Shown here: positions 58,223 through 64,000 of the stretch, piece by piece
How positions within the stretch are numbered: position 1 is the first letter of the stretch
Layout of the letters: each line of letters begins with the position of its first letter
From: Pseudomonas sp. MM223
GTDB taxonomy: Bacteria > Pseudomonadota > Gammaproteobacteria > Pseudomonadales > Pseudomonadaceae
Reading direction: 5' to 3'
Assembly: GCA_947090765.1 (NCBI GenBank)
Contig: OX352322.1
Location: 6,379,001 to 6,443,000 of the forward strand
DNA length: 64,000 nucleotides
Position numbers and translations under genes: made by a program
The notes under the pieces: generated by a model
Told to the model about the DNA's origin: nothing
Databases searched by the model: none
What the model saw: only the letters and a program-made list of their open reading frames with translations

Positions 58223-59248
58223 TTATTGCTGGGCCACCTTCTCCGACTTGCCGTCATAACGCTTGCGCCATTCGGCCAGAATCTGGTCACGGTTCTTCGA
58301 TGCCCAGGCAAAGTCGTTCTTGATCAGGCGCTGCTCATAGTCCGCCGGCAACTCGGTCTGCGGCTTGGCAATGCCCGGCGCGGCCAGCACGGCGAAGTTT
58401 TCCTTGTACAGTTCCATGGCCGCCGGGCTGGCCGAGAAGTCAGCCAGGCGCTTGGCTGCATCCGCCTTGGGCGAGCCCTTGATCACAGCAGTCGCCTCAA
58501 TCTCCCAGCCCAGGCCTTCCTTCGGCAGCACGATGTCCAGCGGCGCGCCCTGGCGCTTGAGCTGTACGGCCGGGTACTCGAACGAGATACCGATCGGGAA
58601 CTCACCCGCTGCCGCCAGCTTGCAAGGCTTGGAGCCGGAATGCACATACTGGCCGATATTCTGGTGCAGCGCGTCCATGTAGGCCCAGCCTTGCGGCTCG
58701 CCAAAGGTCTGCAACCAGGCACTCACATCGAGGAAGCCGGTGCCGGACGAGGCCGGGTTCGGCATGACGATCTTGCCCTTGTACTCAGGCTTGGTCAGGT
58801 CCTGCCAGCTCACCGGTTTGCTCAAGCCCTGCTTCTCGGCCTCGATGGTATTGAAGCAGATGGTCGCGGCCCACACGTCCATGCCCACCCAGGCCGGCGG
58901 GTTGGCAGCATCCCGGTAGTTGCCGGAGATTTTGCCCAGGTCCTTCGGCGCATAGGCTTCAAGCATGCCGTTCTGGTCGAGGATGGCCAGGCTGGACGCC
59001 GCCAGGCCCCATACCGCGTCGGCTTGCGGGCGGTCTTTCTCGGCCAGCAGCTTGGCAGTGATGATGCCGGTAGAATCGCGTACCCACTTGATCTCGATGT
59101 CCGGGTTGGCCTTTTCGAAGGCCTGCTTGTAGCTCTTCAACTGCTCGGCTTCCAGCGCGGTATAGACCGTCAGCTGGGTACCCGCGGCCGAAGCCTGCAG
59201 GCTGAATACGGCGGAAACGGCAGCGGCAAGTGCAAGGTGCTTGTACAT
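58223..59248 (-). CDS. phnS: 2-aminoethylphosphonate ABC transporter, periplasmic binding protein
   Basis: Extracellular solute-binding protein of 341 residues with a signal peptide (LALAAAVSAVFSLQASA). The mature start GTQLTVYTALEAEQLKSY and the segment KWVRDSTGIITAKLLAE resemble the iron/AEP-binding type-2 family. The MPNPASSGTGFLDVSAWLQ region is shared with AEP-binding proteins. Context (permease, ATPase, HD protein, LysR) favours aminoethylphosphonate over iron, but binding is not proven. Confidence 0.85.
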   Translation of the reverse strand: MYKHLALAAAVSAVFSLQASAAGTQLTVYTALEAEQLKSYKQAFEKANPDIEIKWVRDSTGIITAKLLAEKDRPQADAVWGLAASSLAILDQNGMLEAYAPKDLGKISGNYRDAANPPAWVGMDVWAATICFNTIEAEKQGLSKPVSWQDLTKPEYKGKIVMPNPASSGTGFLDVSAWLQTFGEPQGWAYMDALHQNIGQYVHSGSKPCKLAAAGEFPIGISFEYPAVQLKRQGAPLDIVLPKEGLGWEIEATAVIKGSPKADAAKRLADFSASPAAMELYKENFAVLAAPGIAKPQTELPADYEQRLIKNDFAWASKNRDQILAEWRKRYDGKSEKVAQQ

Positions 59249-59266
59249 GGGTAGGTTCCTTACAGG

Positions 59267-60991
59267 TCAGACGGTCGCGGCGCGTTGGCGCCAGGCTTGG
59301 GAGCGGCGCAGCAGGCCGCGTGAGGCTGCGGCCAGCAGCAGTGAAGCGCCGGCACTGGTCAGCAGGATCAGGGTGGACATGGCAGCGGCACCGCCAACAT
59401 TGCCGGCATCGTCCATGTTCAGCACGGCAACGGCAGCCAGGATGGTGTCGGGGCTGTACAGGAAGATCGCCGCCGACACGGTAGTCATGGCCGACACGAA
59501 CAGGTAGCGGATGATGTCCAGCAGCGCCGGCAGGCAGATCGGCACGGTCACCCGCAGGAAGTGCTTGTACAACGGCGCTTTCAGCGACAGCGCCGCGGCC
59601 TCGAACTCGCCATCCAGCTGGCGCAGTGCGGTAGTTGCGGTCATCTGCGCCGTGGTCAGGTAATGGGCGATGGTGCACACCACCAACAGCCCCATGCTGC
59701 CGTACAGCACATGCAGCGGGTTGCCATTCAGGTTGAAGAAGAAGACATACCCCAGGCCCAGCACCAGGCCCGGCACGGCCATGGGGATGAAGCTGAGCAG
59801 GCGCAGCACCTGGTTGAGCAGGCGTTGGCCCTGGGTCTTCTCCATCAGGTAGGCACCGGTGAAGATCACGATGCTGCCGATCAGCGCAGTGCCGATGGCC
59901 ATGGTCACGCTGTTGCGATAGGCCAGCCAGCCGCCACCTGCGGTGTCTTCGAACATGTAATGACGCAGTGACAGCGACAGGTTGTACGGCCAGAACGTGA
60001 CCAGCGACGAATACACCGCCATGCCGATCACCACCAGCAACGCCGTGCACACCAGCAGCACAATGGCCAGGAAGCAGGCATCGCGGCCACGCGATGGCTT
60101 GGGCTCGAACACCTGGGCACGGCCGCTCATGGCCTCGCCCTGGCGCCGGCGCAGCCAGGCATCGACGCTGAAGCTGAACAGGGCCGGCAACAGCAGCACC
60201 ATGCCGATCAACGCACCACGGCCAAACTGTTGCTGCCCAACCACCGCCTTGTAGGCCTCCAGCGCCAGCACCTGATAGTCGCCACCCACCACCACCGGTA
60301 CACCGAAGTCGGTGATGGTCAGGGTGAACACCAGGCAGAACGCCGCGAACACCGCTTGGCGCGTGGCCGGCCAGGTGATGCTGGTGAACGCCCGGGATGG
60401 GCCGGCGCCCATGCTGGAAGCGGCATCGAACAGGCGAGCATCGGCCAGCGACAGCGCCGACAGCAGGATCATCAACGCATGCGGGAAGGTGTAGATGGCC
60501 TCCCCCAGCACGATGCCCCAGAACCCGTAGATATTGTCGCTGAGCAACCCGCGCAGCAGCCCCTGGTTACCGAACAGGTAAACCAGGGCGATGGCCGGCA
60601 GCATCGATGGCGCCAGCAACGGCAGCAGCGAAATCCCCCGCCACAGGCCCTTCGCCGGGATCAGCGTACGTTGCAAGGCGTAGGCAAACAGGTAGGCCAG
60701 CGGCACCACAATGGCCGCGACGGTGAAAGCCACCGACAGGCTGTTGCCCAGCAACCAGTGGAAATTGTCGCTGGCGAACAGTTCGCGGGCTGCCAGCAGG
60801 CCGCCACCCTGGCCCGCATCAGCGCTGAAGCCACGCCAGAAGATCGCCAGCAGCGGCATCAGCACGGCCAGCACCAACAGGATCAGCAGCAGGCTCTTGC
60901 CGCCGACGACGAACAACCGGTCACCCAGGGCGACGCCAGCACGCGGCGCGGCTTTGGCCTGGCTCAGCGGCAGGGACATTGGCGCGGCCAT
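59267..60991 (-). CDS. phnU: 2-aminoethylphosphonate ABC transporter, fused permease
   Basis: Protein of 574 residues starting MAAPMSLPLSQAKAAP. It contains two BPD_transp_1 domains, about twelve helices, in one chain, as in FbpB/PhnU-type permeases. The start is one base after the ATPase stop, so the two are coupled. The open frame extends 42 codons upstream into the ATPase gene, without support. Confidence 0.9.
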   Translation of the reverse strand: MAAPMSLPLSQAKAAPRAGVALGDRLFVVGGKSLLLILLVLAVLMPLLAIFWRGFSADAGQGGGLLAARELFASDNFHWLLGNSLSVAFTVAAIVVPLAYLFAYALQRTLIPAKGLWRGISLLPLLAPSMLPAIALVYLFGNQGLLRGLLSDNIYGFWGIVLGEAIYTFPHALMILLSALSLADARLFDAASSMGAGPSRAFTSITWPATRQAVFAAFCLVFTLTITDFGVPVVVGGDYQVLALEAYKAVVGQQQFGRGALIGMVLLLPALFSFSVDAWLRRRQGEAMSGRAQVFEPKPSRGRDACFLAIVLLVCTALLVVIGMAVYSSLVTFWPYNLSLSLRHYMFEDTAGGGWLAYRNSVTMAIGTALIGSIVIFTGAYLMEKTQGQRLLNQVLRLLSFIPMAVPGLVLGLGYVFFFNLNGNPLHVLYGSMGLLVVCTIAHYLTTAQMTATTALRQLDGEFEAAALSLKAPLYKHFLRVTVPICLPALLDIIRYLFVSAMTTVSAAIFLYSPDTILAAVAVLNMDDAGNVGGAAAMSTLILLTSAGASLLLAAASRGLLRRSQAWRQRAATV

Positions 60992-60992
60992 C

Positions 60993-62051
60993 TCAGGCAA
61001 ACACCTGCAGGCTCTGCGGCGGCAATGCCACCCAGATGTCCTGCGAACCCAGGCGCGGCATGGCCTCGGGGGCCACCTCAGCCAGCAGGGCGTGGCCTGG
61101 CAGGGCCTTGAGTTCAAAGCTCATGCGGCAGCGGTTACCGAGAAAGGTGATTTCACGGACCATGGCCGGGAACAGGTTTTCTTCGTGCACCACCGGGTTG
61201 ACCGTGATCGCCTCTGGGCGGCAGAACAGCCGGCCGCTGCTGGCCTGGGCCGAACCCGGCGCCAGGCGCATGTTCATGCCGCCGACCTGGGCGTGGCTGT
61301 CGCCGCTGCGCTGGAACGGCAGCCAATTGCCCTGGCCGACAAACTCGGCAACGAACGGCGTGGCCGGCTGGTCGTAGATTTCCTGCGGGGTGGCGTACTG
61401 CTCGACCTGGCCGTTGTTCATCACCGCAATGCGGTCGGCCATCAGCATGGCCTCGTCCTGGTTGTGGGTCACCATCAGGGTGGTGATGCCCAACTGGCGT
61501 TGCAGCTGGCGCAGCTCGGTGCACAGGTGCTCGCGCACCCGGGCGTCCAGCGCCGACATCGGCTCGTCGAGCAGCAACAGGGATGGCGACGGCGCCAGCG
61601 CGCGGGCCAGGGCCACGCGTTGCTGCTGGCCACCGGAGAGCTGGCCTGGGTACTTCTTTTCGCTGCCAGAAAGGCCGACCAGTTCGAGCATTTCGGCTAC
61701 CCGCTGGCGGGCCTGCTCGCGGCCACTGCCGGTCAGGCCGTAGGCAATGTTGGCCTCGACGGTAAGGTTGGGGAACAGCGCGTAGGACTGGAACAGGATG
61801 CCGTAGTCACGGGCCTGGGGCGGCAGCTCGGAGATATCACGCTCGCCGATGTACAGCGTGCCGCGGTCCTGGCGCTCCAGGCCGGCGATGCAACGCAGCA
61901 GCGTGGTCTTGCCACAGCCGGACGGGCCGAGCAGGCACACCAGTTCGCCGGCGGCGATGTCCAGCGAGACATCGTTGAGCGCCGTAAAGGCACCGAAGCG
62001 CTTGTGGATGTTGCGCACTTTCATCTGTGCGCCGGGGATGGTGTGGTTCAT
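60993..62051 (-). CDS. phnT: 2-aminoethylphosphonate ABC transporter, ATPase
   Basis: ABC ATPase of 352 residues. Walker A is GPSGCGKTT, the signature is LSGGQQQRVALARAL and Walker B is LLLLDEPMSALD. A C-terminal TOBE domain (FCRPEAITV) is typical of CUT1/PotA-type subunits. First gene of the transporter operon (ATPase, permease, binding protein, then HD protein). No clear LysR-type T-N11-A site was identified upstream. Confidence 0.9.
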   Translation of the reverse strand: MNHTIPGAQMKVRNIHKRFGAFTALNDVSLDIAAGELVCLLGPSGCGKTTLLRCIAGLERQDRGTLYIGERDISELPPQARDYGILFQSYALFPNLTVEANIAYGLTGSGREQARQRVAEMLELVGLSGSEKKYPGQLSGGQQQRVALARALAPSPSLLLLDEPMSALDARVREHLCTELRQLQRQLGITTLMVTHNQDEAMLMADRIAVMNNGQVEQYATPQEIYDQPATPFVAEFVGQGNWLPFQRSGDSHAQVGGMNMRLAPGSAQASSGRLFCRPEAITVNPVVHEENLFPAMVREITFLGNRCRMSFELKALPGHALLAEVAPEAMPRLGSQDIWVALPPQSLQVFA

Positions 62052-62167
62052 GGCAGGGCCTCATCGAAGAGATGGGGCCATGCTAGGAAGGCTGTGCGAA
62101 GGTTCTGTGGCGTTAGGGCAAAAGCGGGTGATAGTGGTATTGGCAGATTTTGTATTGGCCTTCAAGG

Positions 62168-62265
62168 GCCCTATCGCCGGCAAGCCAGCTCCCACAGGTA
62201 CTGCACAGGTCTCAAGGACTGTGGGATACCTGTGGGAGCTGGCTTGCCGGCGATAGGGCCAGTAC
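62168..62265. repeat. REP pair, family B (inverted)
   Basis: Inverted family B units (CCCTATCGCCGGCAAGCC and complement) between the LysR gene and the transporter operon. Confidence 0.88.
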
Positions 62266-62281
62266 AGCCATTACATAACTG

Positions 62282-63150
62282 TCAGAAGTGCGAACCAGCC
62301 ACTTCCTGCGCCACACCCAGGAATGCCGCCGGCAACCGGGCCTGGCGCCGTTCCTTCAGGCAATACAGGTACTCATGCATCACCGGCGCGTTATCCAGCG
62401 CCAACACCCGCAGCTCTGGGTTGTGCGGTACCTCATGGCGGGCAATCACGCTGATGCCGATGTTGCGCAGCACCGCCTCGCGGATCGACTCGCGGCTGCC
62501 GATTTCCAGCAAGGCCCCGGCCTTGACCCCGGCATCCTGCATCATCTGCTCGGTCAGCTTGCGCGTGGTCGAGCCCTTTTCGCGCATCAACAGGCAATGC
62601 CCGGCCACCACGTCAATGGACACTGTCTGACGATGGGCCAGCGGGTGGTTGCGATGCACCGCCACCACCAGCGGATCGGTGCCCAACACCCGCCGCACCA
62701 GCCGGGCGTCCTCCAGCAGTTGCGACGAGGCGGCGATATCCACCCGGTAGTCTTCGAGCATTTCCAGCACCTGCTGGGAGTTGCCGATCTCCACCGCCAC
62801 ATCCACCTGCGGCAAGCGTTCGCGGTATATCTTCACCAGGTCGAGAATGTAGTAAGGCGCCGTCGCGGCGATGCGCAAGCTGCCTTGGGCCTGGCCACTG
62901 TTGCGCAGCTCGAACTCGATGTCGGCCTCCTGCTGCAACAGCGCCTTGACCATCGGCAGCAGGCGCACGCCCTCTTCGCTCAGCACCAGGCGCCGCCCGC
63001 CGCGGTAGAACAGCTCCACCGCGTACTGGCTTTCCAGGTTGCGGATCTGCGTGGTCACCGTAGGCTGGCTGAGCCCGAGCTTCTTCGCCGCCAGGGTGAT
63101 GCTGCCCAGGCGGGCCACCATGTAAAAGGCTTTCGAGCCGAACTCAGCAT
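62282..63150 (-). CDS. LysR-family regulator of phosphonate genes
   Basis: LysR-type activator of about 289 residues. The HTH is VARLGSITLAAKKLGLSQPTVTTQIRNLE (in part), followed by a substrate domain (LRIAATAPYYILDLVK). The local open frame instead begins at 63202 with an unlikely leader read from repeat DNA. Restoring one base between 63138 and 63139 (AGC-CG to AGCTCG) gives ATG 63150 and the start MLSSSSKAFYMVAR, which fits the family. The neighbours suggest it controls the aminoethylphosphonate cluster. Confidence 0.8.
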
Positions 63151-63160
63151 CGCTGCGCGC

Positions 63161-63272
63161 TGCAGTTGAAAGCTTGAAGCCGCAAGCCACAAGAAAAAAC
63201 AAATCCGTGCAGTTTCCTATCTATCACTGTCACCTCGATCAGCTTGCCGCTTGTAGCTAGAGACTTGCAGCT
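63161..63272. repeat. Imperfect inverted repeat, GCTTGCAGCTTG type
   Basis: Arms at about 63161-63192 and 63240-63272 share GCTTGAAGC/CTTGTAGCTAG/CTTGCAGCTG words with the repeat at 7611-7700. It lies between the LysR and P-type ATPase genes. Confidence 0.5.
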
Positions 63273-63273
63273 G

Positions 63274-64000
63274 TCATTTGCGCAAAAGGCGCAAGCCGTT
63301 GAACACCACCAGCAAGCTCACGCCCATGTCGGCGAACACCGCCATCCACAGGGTGGCCATGCCGGCAAAGGTAATCGCCAGGAATATCGCCTTGACGCCC
63401 AGGGCCAGAACGATGTTCTGCATGAGGATCGCCGCACTTTGGCGCGACAGCCTGACGAAGGCCGGGATTTTCCGCAAGTCGTCGTCCATCAGCGCCACAT
63501 CGGCGGTTTCGATGGCAGTGTCGGTGCCGGCAGCAGCCATGGCAAACCCGATCTCGGCGCGGGCCAGGGCCGGGGCATCATTGATGCCGTCACCCACCAT
63601 GCCTACCCGATGGCCCTGTGCGTACAAGGCCTCGATGGTTTTCAGCTTGTCGGCAGGCAACAGGTTGCCCTCGGCGCGGTCGATACCCACTACGGCAGCG
63701 ATGGCCTGCGCGGTATGCGGATTGTCACCGGTCAGCATGACAGTCTTGATGCCCAGCTCATGCAGTTCGGCGATGGCTTGGCGGCTGCTGTCCTTGACCG
63801 TATCGGCCACAGCGAACAAGGCCAATGGGCCACTGCGGTCGAGCAACAGAACCACGGTCTTGCCCTGGCGCTCCAGGGTATCCAGCTGGGCTTCCAGCTC
63901 GGGCGAGCACAGCCCCAGGCTCCTCCACCAGGCGATGGTTGCCCAAGTGATAGACCTCACCGGCGATGGTGCCACGTACGCCGCGCCCGGCCAGGGCGGC
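63274..64000 (-). CDS. cadA: Heavy-metal P-type ATPase (CadA-like), C-terminal part, runs off the window
   Basis: Only the last third of a P1B-type metal exporter is inside the window. It has the nucleotide-domain residues VMLTGDNPHTA and the hinge GDGINDAPALARAEIGFAM, then the last two membrane helices and the tail NGLRLLRK. The DKTGT motif lies outside. The frame breaks near 63918: removing one G of 63918-63919 turns GAGCCTGGGG into GAGCTGGGG and joins VYHLGNHRLVEE to LGLCSPELE. Cadmium/zinc specificity is inferred from family only. Confidence 0.88.
   Translation of the reverse strand, partial: PPWPGAAYVAPSPVRSITWATIAWWRSLGLCSPELEAQLDTLERQGKTVVLLLDRSGPLALFAVADTVKDSSRQAIAELHELGIKTVMLTGDNPHTAQAIAAVVGIDRAEGNLLPADKLKTIEALYAQGHRVGMVGDGINDAPALARAEIGFAMAAAGTDTAIETADVALMDDDLRKIPAFVRLSRQSAAILMQNIVLALGVKAIFLAITFAGMATLWMAVFADMGVSLLVVFNGLRLLRK

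Noticed and set aside
63151..63202. 17-residue N-terminal leader of the LysR frame (MFFLVACGFKLSTAARS)
   Set aside because: Read from repeat DNA and absent from LysR proteins; a one-base indel at 63138 explains it better.

Overview
The window is a GC-rich chromosomal segment of a fluorescent pseudomonad, most likely the Pseudomonas putida group. The evidence is the gene order (mrcA, maeB, rpmE/priA/argS, pilT-yggS-proC-yggT-metX-metW, thiS-thiG-trmB, rpoH-ftsX-ftsE-ftsY, M16 pair-rsmD, coaD-ferredoxin-mutM-rlmI-ilvD), the family resemblance of the proteins, and many short palindromic REP repeats. It is almost all core genome: I see no prophage, insertion sequence, CRISPR array, tRNA or rRNA.

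Layout. 1-11.7 kb: cell wall (mrcA), malic enzyme, a secreted nuclease, rpmE, the restart helicase priA, argS, a SPOR protein, a TM2 protein and an NlpC/P60 hydrolase. 11.7-19.3 kb: pilT, then yggS-proC-yggT-metX-metW-DUF4426-rdgB-hemW-DUF3392. 19.3-20 kb: a 630-base gene-poor stretch that holds the main discovery candidate. 20-27.4 kb: trmB-thiG-thiS, mtgA, and rpoH-ftsX-ftsE-ftsY. 27.6-34 kb: two tandem pairs of M16 zinc-peptidase genes around rsmD. 34-40 kb: YheT hydrolase, sulfurtransferase, and a TetR / aldehyde dehydrogenase / Tat lipoprotein / GMC oxidoreductase module. 40-49.5 kb: coaD, ferredoxin, mutM, HDOD protein, rlmI, ilvD, phosphorylcholine phosphatase, cystine transporter. 49.6-53.7 kb: a FecI-FecR-TonB receptor iron-signalling cassette. 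53.8-57.5 kb: small membrane protein, folA, DUF2868-DUF3482 pair. 57.5-63.2 kb: a 2-aminoethylphosphonate uptake cluster with an HD-domain protein and LysR regulator. The window ends inside a heavy-metal P-type ATPase gene.

Main candidate. At 19.35-19.92 kb I see what looks like a type I toxin-antitoxin locus. A 36-codon reading frame on the minus strand has a strong but hairpin-embedded Shine-Dalgarno and a terminator. Divergent to it, a plus-strand sigma70 promoter (exact 17-bp spacing) and a strong terminator define a ~92-nt RNA. Its first 24 nt can pair along their whole length, with one G-U pair, with the leader of the toxin mRNA. This is the arrangement of tisB/istR-1 and zorO/orzO.

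Data quality. Seven genes carry single-base indels that break or alter the frame at a GAGCT core (usually AGCT read as AGCCT): metX, DUF3392, ftsY, tcyP, the TonB receptor, the LysR gene (least certain) and the P-type ATPase. One more lies in an A-tract (SPOR gene). Because ftsY is normally essential and all seven share one motif, systematic consensus error is more likely than true gene decay. A separate stop-loss substitution lengthens PriA by 41 residues.
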